From contig NC_064440.1 of the NCBI RefSeq assembly GCF_023343835.1, forward strand, positions 30,635,537 through 30,699,536: a stretch of 64,000 nt of DNA. Reading direction: 5' to 3'. This DNA comes from Lagopus muta (Eukaryota; Chordata; Aves; Galliformes; Phasianidae). A program made the position numbers and the translations under genes. This document shows positions 1 to 11,800 of this stretch, piece after piece; position 1 is the first letter of the stretch; the number at the start of each line of letters is the position of its first letter. The notes below the pieces were generated by a model. It was given only the letters and a program-made list of their open reading frames with translations. It did not search any database and had not been told where the DNA came from.

Positions 1-295
1 GTTAATGGTAAAACATAGCACTTAAACCAGAAAACCCCAAAATCTCACCAGTGAACAGCAGCCAAAAAAAAAAGTCAATGTGTGTTCTTCATTATTAAAA
101 TCACACTTTGAAAGAGACAGATGAAATAAAATGTGGAGATGCATTATCAAAGAATGTCTTAGATGGGAAATGGGGATTCTCATCCTTTTATTGCACCCTG
201 TTTGCTAGTTGGCATTTTGTACAACAGGAAGATATTTGTTTGACTGCTTGAACAAATAGGTGTTGAGTGAAATACTGGGTGCTGTGTTCTGTGTG

Positions 296-456
296 CTCTG
301 TTGTGGATGTCCCTGCTGTGGAGCCATTCAAGGCAAGGGTGGGTTATGCTTCAGGACAGCCTGTCCTAGTGGTAGGCAACCCTGCCCTTCGGAGGTGAAT
401 TGGAGCTCAGTTATCTTTAAGGTCCCCTACACCTCAGTTGTTGTAGGACTCTGAAC
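296..456 (+). repeat. CR1 LINE 3'-end fragment (old, diverged)
   Basis: The stretch runs in the order seen at the sense 3' end of CR1 retroposons: a 'gttgtggatgtccctgctgtgg' type block, 'ccattcaaggcaagg', a 'cctagtggtaggcaaccctgccc' block, then 'gatctttaaggtcccctacacc'-like sequence (here 'ttatctttaaggtcccctac'). The terminal octamer repeats are lost or degraded, so the copy is old. A short ORF at 260-454 lies across it and is not taken as a gene. The assignment rests on remembered family sequence, not an alignment. Confidence 0.65.
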
Positions 457-3400
457 TTGTTCTTCATGTCTTTATTTTGTTGTGCTAAAATAGCTGGGAT
501 GATTAACTGTAAAGCGAATGAATCCTAAGAGGATGATGGAAGATGTTAAGAAATACGTTCATTTAATAATAACCAAACTAAAATACTGATTTCATGACTC
601 TGTAGTAATGACAGCAGAAAGATTCTCTTTTGAACTTCAAAAGCTTTTGTATTACAAATTTTGGTGTCATTGAGGACTCATGTCGGATCTACTGTTTTCT
701 CCTGTAAGTACTTTATATAGAGTAAAGTACCTTGCTCGATATATTATGGCCAGTGGTAGAGGGAGGATGTGGAGAAAGGGTAGTTGATAGTGGAAATTAA
801 AAAGAGACTCAGCTACAGTGATTTATATGGTCGATTTCCATCAGCACATCTATGTTCTAGGTTTAAAGTAGTCACAGTTCATTCATAGTGACTGTTCTTA
901 CAGTAAATTCAGCTGCTTTTCATTCATTAATGAGGTAGTAGTTGTTTGTTTACTATCTTTCTAATATTGCTTTCTGGTTGCTGTTTATTTTTTCGTTCTT
1001 CAGAATATAGCAGATGAGAATGGAAAATGGGAAATGAGAATATTAGCACTGTAGAAGAGCACAGTAAAAAAGCACAAAGAAGTGATGATCACTGTATTTC
1101 ATTTCTCCATTGGGTTAAGTGTGTTATCCAGGGGAAGGATGTCTTGTGATTTGTGTATTGTCAGATAATTTGGAAGAGAGCTAAAGAGCATGGGCAACTT
1201 GAGATAATATACATATTTTAATAAACTGTAACTGTGAAACTTTTAGGTGCTGTAGAGTTATTTAAAGATCTTATTTTGTCACGCTGATTTCAAGAGTATT
1301 ACTCCACTGAGTTAGTAGAAATGGGAGGATTTGGCTAGCTTGAGTCAACTGTAATAAGATTTCAGCCTGGTAGTCAAAATGAATGTTACCTTTCAGTTTG
1401 AACCTGTAATGTTGAAGCTTCATAAACAAAAGAATTTAGGTTTTGTAACTTTTTTTTTTAAATCAAATTAAATGTTTTCTTACGTTTGACTTCAATGAAG
1501 AAGTATGGTATGCTATATGAATCATTTTGAAGGCTGTTTGGAGACAATTCAAGCTAGTTTTCAGAATAAATCTTCTTATCTTCTGTCTCACAACTTTCTA
1601 AATTACGGGTAACCTAAAAAGTAGAGGCTAATAGCAGGGGCATGATGGTATAGCGGTGTCTTGCCTGCCAATTAGTTAACTGAGGTTCATTGTTTTAGAA
1701 AAAGGGATCGGCAGATAACTTCATCATTCTTTAACAAAACCTTCCAGTATTTTTTTTAAATACTCTAATGAATTTAGTCCCTGCCTTAGTTTATGAACCA
1801 GGGGCCAAATATGAAAGTTTAGCACCTGGAGAAACTTCTGGAGGGCTGTAGATTAGGTGACCTGTAGTGACTGCTCATCCCACTTAGTTTTTCCTCTGAA
1901 ATGCTTTTATAACCCTACCGATGTCAAAAGGGGAAGCTAGAGAGCCTTGCAACCCTTCAGCAATGTTTCCTGCCTTGTAGCAGCTATGAAGAAGTTGTCA
2001 TGGACTAGGACTTGGGCAGAAATGCCTTTCAGGGCACACCTGATCCTATTTTGTGATCTTTCGTATCTATTTTTTGTTCAGCGCTTCCAGTGAGGTGATG
2101 ATGGTTTTGTGACTGAGAGTATCAGTTCTCCCTTGTGTGGTCTTACTCACAGAAGAGTCAGTGACATAATTCACGTGCATTTCCATGGGAATAGAGCCAG
2201 CGGTAAAAAGCTGCTTCAGCAAAGCAACTTCCTTTGTGTGGTTTTTAGTTAGCTTTCTTTCTGCTGGGGGTTCCTGAACAGACTTTCACTAAGCACCATC
2301 GTGCACGCAAATACCCATTAGAAGTCTCACCTCTGCTGAAGCGTTTTCTGCTGTGTTTTTTTCCATACCAAAGCTAGCATTGCAGTGGCAAACTTCAGAT
2401 GCACAAACAATTCAGGTCTGGTCCTGCTAGAGTTAGCTATTACTATTTGCAGTGTAACACTTGTACTGCCTATAAACGTCTAGGCTAGACAGCTCGTGAG
2501 TTCTCCTTGGCTGATGATGTGTTAGCACCTTCTGTGGAATTTCTGTGTGTTTCCATTCCATTTTTTACTTGCTTATAAGCTTGAACACTGAACAACTACA
2601 ACTGCATCCCCTCCCCTCCTCTCCTTTCCTCTCCTCTTTTGAAGTTGATCATGGTTAGTTCATAAGATTTATTTAATGGACTGGATGGAAAGATGCTGTT
2701 TAACAGCACGAGAAGTATTGCATTAGGTTTGGAAAACAAAGTTACTTAGATTTCTTACTTGCCTTGATTATTAGTCACAAAGATGCTCTGTAGTTTCTAG
2801 TACTCTGCTATCTATGATTAAGAGATGTGAATTGTTAACATTGGTAATCTACTTAATTGGATTTGAAATGTGGTCAGAAAGGTAGAATTGGGAATTTTCC
2901 TAACCAGATGAAAATTGATTAAAAGTAGAAATAGAAAAGATGCTCTGGATTTACGAAGTTACTTTAGAATTTAAATTTTCAGGGGGAAAATATTTGAGCA
3001 GGAACCTTTCTTGTTATCTGAATTTACCTGCTTAAGATCAGCAGACTGTATGCTTTTCCTGCACTGATTGTGAAGGCAATAAGATCAATCTACTTAGCTT
3101 CTTAAATCCTGTTTAGCACTCCTGTGGTGCTTAGTGTTTAGTAAGCCAGTGTAGTGATTAGCTTGCTATCATGACTTCCAGGTAAAGCAATAGTTTGTTG
3201 AAAGATGGTGCTACGATTTTGAAGCAGGAAATATCGATTGAAATACTTAGTTAATATTGTGGAGATGGTCATAAGCTTATAAAAATCATGATCATAGTAT
3301 CGCCTTAAAGGCTCAAAAGACCATCAGACTGGCTGTTTATTACTTCTCCAGTTTTAGTGTGGAGTGCTTCTAAGCTTAAAATGACTTCAAGATTGTCAAA

Positions 3401-4470
3401 ATTCTATCTGAAGCATAGATTTTATTTTTAGCTTGCTGCTAGGATGTGACAAATAAGGTATTCAGAATTTGCATTTTAATGGACATACGTTCTTATTTAA
3501 CTTTGAAAGAGGGCGTTCTATTGTATGTGAATGGTGGTGGAACTTGAATATCCTGCTGAGAAATAAGCCTCTAAACACACGGAATGGTCTTGGAGCTCTA
3601 TATTTGTGATGCACGTGTCTGCAAAGGGCAAACTGAGCAGTTCAGTTTCTGTTAACAGATACAAGTGTGTGTGCATTAGCTTCAACATTACAGAAATCAA
3701 GGTAGTGTTTTTCCTGAGTTATTGTGTTTCTCTCCAAATGTACTGAAAGCGTTTCCAAGAGCAGCAGGAAGCATACAGTATGCTTCAGATCTGTGTATTT
3801 TTATTTCTATGAACAGTTGAAATAAGTTTTGTGTGTCTAGGTTACATAAGTGCAGAAGTCAGTGTTAGGGAAGTTGTCAGCATTGCTATGAGATGTAAGG
3901 TGTAGACCTGTTTCTTGAGATTCCAAATGGATTAAAAGTAATGAGAAAATTCTTGTTACGTCTTGTGTGACTCAGCTATCAGGTGACATGATTTGCATTT
4001 GCTGCTTAAAATAAAAAACTGCCTTACCATAATAAACCAAGGTCAAGCACAAACTGTGCTGGCTGGGCAACAAAGTTCTCTACAAGAAACCTTTATCAAA
4101 CTCCACCAAAAATTTAGAGGCGCCCAAATATCATGAATGCATCTCTATTATTTAAGCAGCCAACATGCAGCTCCAGTTCATGTCCTAACTCAGGAATTGC
4201 CTTATAGAAACTTGTCGTTGACTTCTGTGATTATTGAACCTGTTCTGTACTGAATTGCTCAAAAATGATGTGTAACCTGATACAGGTATTTGCAGACAAT
4301 TCTTCAGTCATTCCATAATAACTTAAAAGAATGATACTAGTAATCATGTTTTGGATGACTTTTTACCTGTGCATTACAGAAATCACTCATGTTATGTTTG
4401 AGAATTGATACCTGAGTGCAGTGCTTCTATTTGCTTGGGAACATCTGTAATTTTGAAGTACCTGGGGCAG
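457..4470. other. unique intergenic or intronic sequence, no gene recognised
   Basis: About 4 kb of AT-leaning, nonrepetitive sequence with frequent stops in all frames. The only ORF over 60 codons lies on the minus strand at 3518-3700 and has no recognisable domain. I see no CpG-rich promoter, no RNA gene and no clear transposon ends. A pyrimidine-rich tract lies near 2608-2640. Confidence 0.6.
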
Positions 4471-4539
4471 AGATGGTGTAAGAGATGATTCTTTTACATC
4501 ATTGTGTCAAAGCTCGCTGGGGACACAGATGAAGGAGTC

Positions 4540-4543
4540 CAGG
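4540..4543. repeat. left 4-bp target-site duplication (CAGG) of the inner solo LTR
   Basis: CAGG abuts the TG of the inner LTR. The same four bases follow its terminal CA at 5181-5184. Confidence 0.8.
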
Positions 4544-5180
4544 TGTGGGAAACAAATGTTGTTTCTGCATTAGAATTATATAATATTATTTTTATTTTAT
4601 GATCTCCGCTATCATAGTTCTTTTTGGGAGTCCTTCTACTTAACCTGGGGAAGATCTCTAATAAGTTTAGATCACTTATTGTATAGATGAACCTTCCCAG
4701 GAACGCACACTCTGTATATAGGTGTATATATGTATATTTTCTCATACGCACTGCAAGAATATCCTGCAGGAGAGCAAACCAGAGAACAGCCATGGCATGC
4801 CCGAGGAAGCGCCTGACATCATCCCCCAGTGCTCTTTGTTTAACGATGATGACTTTAAAGAAAATCACCATATCAATAGGACAAGGAGAGCACCGAGACA
4901 TCTTGGAAACAGCAGGATGACTGCTGACTGGCACCAGATAACAAATAAATGAACAAGTAAATAGCAAATGTAAACCTTCTGTAAGATTGTGAACCTGGAG
5001 TACACAGCCAGTGGGGAAACGGGAGGGGGAAGGCAAGGGGAAGAAAACAGGGTCTAAAGGCTGTCATGATGCGTCCATAGGCGCGCTCCTGCTTGCGGGA
5101 CTCCCGCCATTGCAATGGCGAATAAATTCTGCTTTTATCAGAGATACGTCCTGACAAAATTACTTGGATTATTTCCAACA
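4544..5180 (+). mobile_element. solo LTR, gammaretrovirus-like family (same family as provirus at 16.5-19.5 kb)
   Basis: The 637-bp element starts TGTGGGAA and ends TTTCCAACA, an imperfect inverted repeat with TG...CA ends. CAGG occurs directly before it (4540-4543) and directly after it (5181-5184), giving a 4-bp target duplication of the gammaretrovirus type. It aligns over essentially its whole length with the reverse complement of 18810-19466, the 5' LTR of the defective provirus in this window. Against that copy it lacks about 20 bp near 4811 and has scattered substitutions. A polyadenylation signal AATAAA lies at 5121-5126. No primer site or polypurine tract follows, so it is a solo LTR left by recombination between two LTRs. 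The 180-codon minus ORF at 4494-5036 and the plus ORFs near 4687-4952 run through it and are chance frames. Confidence 0.9.
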
Positions 5181-5285
5181 CAGGCAAGTCCTGAGCAGAG
5201 GCTGGGAAATCCTTTCTCTGGAGAACTTCGATGGACAGGTCCTGGGCAAGGGTGGCTAAATCCTTTGTCTGGGGGACAAGATGGA
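5181..5285. repeat. two-copy ~50-bp direct repeat in the outer LTR
   Basis: Copy one (5181-5235) and copy two (5236-5285) share 'cagg...gtcctg.gca', 'ggctgggaaatcctttctctgg' versus 'ggctaaatcctttgtctggg', and both end 'gatgga'. The bases just left of the inner LTR (about 4514-4543) resemble the end of the same unit, so the inner LTR inserted into this array. Short direct repeats of this kind are common in retroviral U3 enhancers. An enhancer role here is inferred only. Confidence 0.6.
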
Positions 5286-5889
5286 CAAGGCCACAAGGAG
5301 AGAGAGATGAGCTGCAGCTAAATAGCTGTGAAGTGCTCCTTTGTGTGGACTTATCTCAGGATGATGGCCATCTCAGGGGGTACTCAGTGACTCTTGCTTG
5401 AGGCCCATCCCTGTCGAGTAGGCAGGAGGATAAAAGGGGAACGGAAAACCATGAGGATAGTTTTCTGGCAACAGATTGCTCATGAAGAAGAACGGAGGAT
5501 TCCTGGCTATCAGATTCCTCACGAAGTGATGTCTGCATGCTCAAGAGCTCTGCAGGGCCTGCTGCCTGGGCGCTGCTGCTTCCTCAAGGATTGGCTCCGT
5601 GCCCGTCTCCATTACCTGCTTGCTGCCCCCCGCTGCGTTTGCCTCAGACCTTCACAGGTCGTGCAGCAGGATGCTGCTGGATCCTGGTGGTGACTATCCC
5701 CTCTTTACGCAACTCTTGCTTCTTTCCCATCTTTTCTATCGCCTTCCTTCCTTTCCCCGTCTCCCCGATTAGGTTTTGTAGTAAACTGGTTGGACCAACA
5801 TATGAACCGTTGTTTCTTAATTTCTCGCCTGGTATGCAGATATGAAAAGAACCTCATCTCCCTCCTATAAATTGGAGCGAGACAGATGG

Positions 5890-8800
5890 AAAGTATTGTA
5901 CACGAGCTGCTTACTAAGTTTACGGTGTCTTCCACAGATAGTGATTTCTGCTTTGCTGTTTCATAGCTTATACAATAATAAGTTAGCAGAAATGCTGAGG
6001 AAAATAAGGGATATTTCTCCTTTGTCTTTGAAGTACAGGGAGTAAGTTCTGGAAGATGTCACTTGGCTGTTATGTAACATTTTAGTTCCAAAAATATGAA
6101 TACACGTTTGACTTCCCTGTAGACTCAACAAGATAAGATGAGAATTAACATGGATAATTTAGAAAAGCAGTTGAGACTTCAGTTTTGTAGTGTAGTTTTA
6201 TTGGATGTGAAATAGAATATGGTTGTTGCAGAACAGCAGGCATCATTGGTGAGCAGTAATCCTTCTAGGTGATCAAAATCCTGGAGGGGATTTCATGCAT
6301 ATGAGTGAGTTATTTAACTGGCACAGAGTTACTAAGCACTACAAGAGAGAAAATGCATTTACAAGGAATTGGTGGGTTGGTGCATCAAGCCAGTAGTTCG
6401 CCTAAAACTGCCAATGGAACACAGGAATTACTATTGCTGTGAGGAATGAATTCACACATAGGTCATACATTGATTCCACGTTTGTGCAAATCAGAAACAT
6501 GCTCTATTTTCTTAGGGTATGTTTCAGGAAATTTTCAGTATCTGTGAACAAGTCATCCAGAAATTCAATGTGTGAAGTACAGATGTTGATTACTTTATTT
6601 GGGCATTTAATTAAAAGTGTTAATTTTATATAGTAGTGTATCTTGACAGTTTTCTGGATGACTGTAATGAAGTGCTGTAGTGATTTCTTTATCAGCAGTA
6701 GTATGGAGTCTCTATCATCATAGATAGTTAACTGCTTTTTGTGTGTTTTTTTTGTTTTTTTAATCCAAAGCAGAGGAAAACTTGTTCAAAATATAGATTG
6801 CATGTATTGTAATAACTTTCAGATTTTGCAGCGTAATTCCTGCAGTTTTGTTTGATGGCTTCTCAAAATAACTACGGTTGCAGACTGCTTAAAATAACAA
6901 AAGAAGGTCTGCAAATTGCCTCTTGTGCATGAAGGTGAGCAAGGCCTTCAGAGTAGCATATATAGGGGTACACATATTCATAGATAACAAAACACTTCAG
7001 CTTTTTAGCTAACTTATTTTCCTTTTCTGATTCAGTTATTGACAGTACCAAGTATTTTTCATAGGACATGCATTCTAAAGAGGTGAAAGCCTTGTGTAAG
7101 TCTCAAAACATTCATTCACTTTGAAACGTGGATAATTCTGTATTAGAGATTTAGTATGTAGATAGCAGAATTTGTTTGCTGTTATATTTAGAAGCTACAA
7201 TGACATGGCTTAGTATTTCAAGAGAGACATTTTTGTAACTTGTTACAAATTTCAAGTGTGCTGCTGCTGAAGATTTAAAGGAGTCAGAACGGAATTTGCT
7301 CTAATCCCTTGCTGATTATATGGATGTTATTTCAATTTACAGCCATCTTGCAGCTTGAAAATTGACATTCAGGCTGACCAGGACTTGCATCCAAGGTTGG
7401 TCAGGGATGTTGTGATTGCATGACAGTTCAGGTTGGATGCCAAACTTGGCCTTGAGCAGTCATTAAAGGTTCTAGGACGTTTTCCAAAAGGAGAGGTTAG
7501 AGGTCACAGGTAAAGAGCAGGAAACTGTAATTGTATCTTATTTAGCTCCGGTGTCCCTGGAAGTTCTGATTACATTAAAAATCCTCAGTTATCTCAGTGT
7601 TTGTTTTGCTGGCAGGTACAGAGAATCTGCTGCAGCTGATGGAACAGCACCTTCAATTTGCTCCTTATGCTGTGGAATTTAGGAGGCTCATGCACTTCAA
7701 TTAAATGAAATTGCAAAACTAAATAACAGCTTGCCATCCGTCTGAACTTCTCAGATCCATTGGCAGCTGTGTGCTCTGGAAGGGGGAAGATTACAGTAGG
7801 CAAAATGGATGCATTAAAACTGCTGTCTGTGTTCAGAGTAGGTGTGTATGGTGCAGAATGCCTCCTGTACCTTATATCTTCCTCTCTGTCAACGCTGTCT
7901 TCTGAATAGAAGTTACCCTGACTGGGGCACAACAGTACCTGTCCTCATCGGCTTCTTCGAGTACGCTGGAAGTGCTGAAACCCCTCATGCTGAAAGAAGT
8001 TTACTGTGCTCTTGAATAAATGTGGCATTTTATTTGTAATGAGATAAATCACAAGACAATGATCAGAAAACATGTGGCTGAGGTGCAAATGGCAGAGAGA
8101 GAACTAGGTGCCTGGACTCAAATACACAATGTGGAAATCATCTGTTTGTTGGCTGTTCAGGCATGTTTGTTGTCAGACTCAGTTGGACAAAAACCACCCA
8201 TCTGGAGCCCATGGTGGTGTCTCCCTCTCCTGTGAAATACTTGAGTAGGCTGGCTCAAAAAGATAAGCAGACTTCAGTTTGTTCAACAACTGGTTTTGCG
8301 ACTTGAAATGTACACAAACTGTGTTGTATCATTGTACAAGTTGGAATTTAATTGAATCCTCCCTCTTAATCCTTTAGGAATCTCTCACACCTTTTCCCAG
8401 AGTATCATGTTCAGTTCTGCTGGTCCTGCACTGAAACCCACACATAGAAACCTCAGTAACTGAGAACTTTCTGGGAGACACCAACGGCTGCTACTCCAGC
8501 AAGGAGATGAAATCTTTGTTCCAGTGTATGATTATACAAAAATATTCACCAGTGGTTATCTTTGCTGAGGTGACGTATCTGGACTGAGCTGTAGCGAGTT
8601 TGAATGAAATGAAAGCAGGAAGAATATATGGAGTTTTGTCTCTTATCTGTCCTGGGCTTTATGAGAAAATGGAATGAAGATTTTCAGTGAAGGGAAAAAA
8701 TAGCAAAGCTGTCAAGCATCAGGCATACAAAATAACTCAAGTAATTTTTTTTTTCTTTTGACAAGAATGTATGAAAGATTTTGGGCTTGATATGCATTGG

Positions 8801-11800
8801 AAATGAGAGTGCTGGGTCTTTCCATATTTCAGTTTTTCATCCTCTAACTTTGCTCAAAGCGTGCTTTCTGAAACTCTGAGAAAGTTATTGTCATGTGTTT
8901 AGAAGCTGATAACTTTCTACTCACTGTTGCCAGGTGTTGCTGAGTGCACCTAAGTGAAATAATGATTCAGCTCTTCACTCCGTACTGCTAAGACCAAACT
9001 AGGCACTACTGTTCACAGTAAATAATTAAAAATGTTTCTGAAGTCGAGCGTGTTTAAAAAAAAAATGCAGTGCATACATGGCATTATGGGTAACTTCTTA
9101 CGCTATGTGGGGACAAGTTCTTTTTCTGTTCTCATTTATTTTTTACCTGAGTTTTTGTGCCAAAGAAGATTTTTTTTTAATCTTCTAACTCATTGAACAT
9201 AAATTGTCTTTAATTGACTGGCATTTTAAGTTGATGCATTAAAGCTAAGGGTTTGAGTAATGACTAGAAAATAGCGGATAGCCTTACTAAAGTATTTCTG
9301 AATGATCAGAATCCTAGGCTGCTTTAATTAGGAAATGAAACTAGCACTCAGGTTGAAAAATCGTGATATTTAATTTTTAATACTCTAGATAATGAATTTT
9401 GTTTAGTAGTACTGCACTAACAAGTCCTCTTCTGGACAAGTGTTCTAACCAGGAAGGTTTTCACCTTATCAGAGTGATGTTTGATTCTTTCCTCACATGG
9501 AGAAATCCGTCCGTGTGACCACAGGTATGGTGATTTGATTTTGCAGGTTCTTCCTTTTCAGGCTATTTTACATAAAAATATCTTGCTTTTACAGCTCAGT
9601 ATTATTTCAGCTACTTGTTTCAGTGTGCTGTATTTACACCCTGCAAGGTTTCACTCAACTTCCTGCTTTGGTGCTTCTTTTCTTCCAGTGTAGACAAGTG
9701 TCGAGATGATTCTGCGATCGCAGTGTAGTACGTATCCCACTTAGTGTTCCTGACAGCATTAGGTAGGTAGAATGCACAAGATACAGGAGATAGCCCTTAG
9801 GCAAATCAAAATATACATTATTTACAGACATCTCAGCTGTTCTGTGGTCTGAACAATCTTCAGATTCGGATAAAACAACAGAGAACAGAAGGAGGTGATA
9901 AAAACAAGAACATTAGGATTCATAAAATGCTTTGCATAAGTAGTAACGAACACTTTCATAAGGACAGCTCAGGTGATGGGTCTGGATAGTGAGTTGATGG
10001 TAGCCTTCCTCCCTGAGAGACAGTGTATACCTGAGCTTCAGAGAGCTTTGGGACACGCTTTAAACATCAGGAATGATTCCAATACTTTGCTCACGCAAGA
10101 GAGTAGTTTTTCAGTCCATATCCTTGGGTTTAAGCGTGGCAGTCAATTTTGAAAACAAAAGGACTTTGAGGGAAAGCCCCTGACATGAATAAGGGGGAGG
10201 AGGGGGAAAGGAATATATAGAATTTTATTTTGAATCGCTTCTAAAATGGAGGCATGATTTACTTGTGGAGAAAAGTCAGTGCAATTTGAAATGTTATCGT
10301 GATTTCCTAAGCTGTGCTACTGTGCTAAATTCCTTTTGTAAAATACTTCACTTGCAGTAGTACCATGCAGTAATCCGTTTCTCTAATAACACCTTACATA
10401 ACAGTTCAGTAATAGTCAGTGATCTAGTGGCATGATAGAGGAAAAATGAAACAAGCAACGCAGTGGACGCATTTAAAGCAGGATTCAGCTTTTGTTTGTG
10501 TTCCATTCCTGCCTGCTGGCTTTGGTTTAGCAGCCTGAGATGCAAGCTGGAGGCTGTAGTGTGGTTCCTTGTTTGTACCCTGAGGTGTACAGTGACTACT
10601 CTGTAGAAAGCCAGCAGAGCTCGGGGACACACAGCCTTCTAAGGTGGGGGCCGCTGTGCATGTTGACAGATAGATGACGTGTCGTGGAGAAACACAGCCC
10701 GCGCCATTTCGTAATTTGTTTCTGATAAACTAGTTTCTAAAATGAAACGTTGCTTCCTCTGCATCTAGATTTAAGCTGCAACATTGTTTTGGCAGGATAG
10801 TGTTTATACATTTTATTGTCTTTTTCTCCCTCTGAGTTGGTGGAGCACGAGTAGACCTGAATGTCTTAGTTATTAATTATTGCTGGCTAATTAATCAACA
10901 TCTCCAGGTTCAGACGATTGCCTTCTGGAACTTAGCATAATTCACCTCCATCAGGCAATACATAGGGACTTTAATTGCCTCGTGATGTTGTCTAGAATAG
11001 ATCAGCTAATACCGTAAGGGTCTGATTGCATCTCTCTGAGCTAAGCAGTGTATGTATGTGTTCTGCCCTTATTCTCATTGCACACATTCATCTTAGCGGT
11101 GTCACGAGCTGGATTGAGGGCACATCATCAGAGTGCAATCAGGAGTGAGTATGTTGAAGTGAATAGTAAATTTAGGTTTGCAATGTGAAAAGAATAACCC
11201 TACAAGGCAAGTCGCGTAAATTTCTGCGTGCTGACAGATGGGTCACTGGAAATGCTCCTTGCAGTGGAAATGTTTTAAAACACCAAGAGGAAAGTAAAAC
11301 TATAACACTTTGCATGCTTATAAGATGAAAATAAATAAATCTCCACATATTTCACTCACTGAAATTCACTTACCTTCATTTTGGAGCACTGGCTTTGTTT
11401 TTAATGTTTTTAAATTTCAAAGTGTATCTGATTATTTATCCACTGTTCGGGAGAAATGATTCAGATCTGTTTAATGTAGATGTTCTTTCTATTTTAGACC
11501 CAAGACATTTCCATATTATTTACTATTTTCATTTCTGTTTTGAATTTCACTGACACTAGAAAAAAATACAATCCTATTTCTTTAATTAATAAAGCCATAA
11601 TAATTGCATTTTTTATTACTTTCAATTTAGATGCATTCCTGTCCCTGTGGGCGGCTGGTTTTGAACATACTGTGAGGTGGAACACTTCAAATAAGAGGGC
11701 AGAGCAAACCTCTGTTGAACTGGATAGACTTCTTTGCCTAGACTTCAAAGGTGAAAAGAAGGAGCATAATTAATTACAATTGAAGGAACAAGAGGAAACT

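Larger units (their letters stand above)
4477..5884 (+). mobile_element. solo LTR (outer, probably ERVL-like), split by a nested LTR
   Basis: An LTR-like element beginning TGTAAGAG at 4477 and ending GCGAGACA at 5884. It is flanked by GATGG at 4472-4476 and again at 5885-5889, a 5-bp target duplication. Five-base duplications are usual for ERVL-type retroviruses. Removing the inner LTR (4544-5180) and one copy of its own duplication leaves about 767 bp. Visible parts are roughly 50-bp direct repeats at 5181-5235 and 5236-5285, with a third partial copy just left of the nested insertion near 4514-4543. There is also a TATA-like ATAAAAG at 5430, and a pyrimidine-rich tract then a 'ccgttgtttcttaatttctcgcc' block near 5700-5830, which resembles the downstream part of chicken LTRs. 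No internal retroviral sequence adjoins it, so it is a solo LTR. Sense direction is inferred from the TATA-like site and the terminal blocks. Short ORFs at 5394-5693 and 5537-5845 lie inside it. Confidence 0.6.

Noticed and set aside
4494-5036. 180-codon minus-strand ORF
   Set aside because: It lies across the inner solo LTR and its junction with the outer LTR, has no domain, and runs antisense to the LTR.
5394-5845. Overlapping plus ORFs with leucine- and cysteine-rich products
   Set aside because: Both lie within the outer LTR, which ends at 5884 with a target duplication.
7375-7480. CR1-like wording ('ggatgccaaacttggccttgagcagtc')
   Set aside because: Only one short phrase resembles CR1 and the neighbouring blocks are not in CR1 order.
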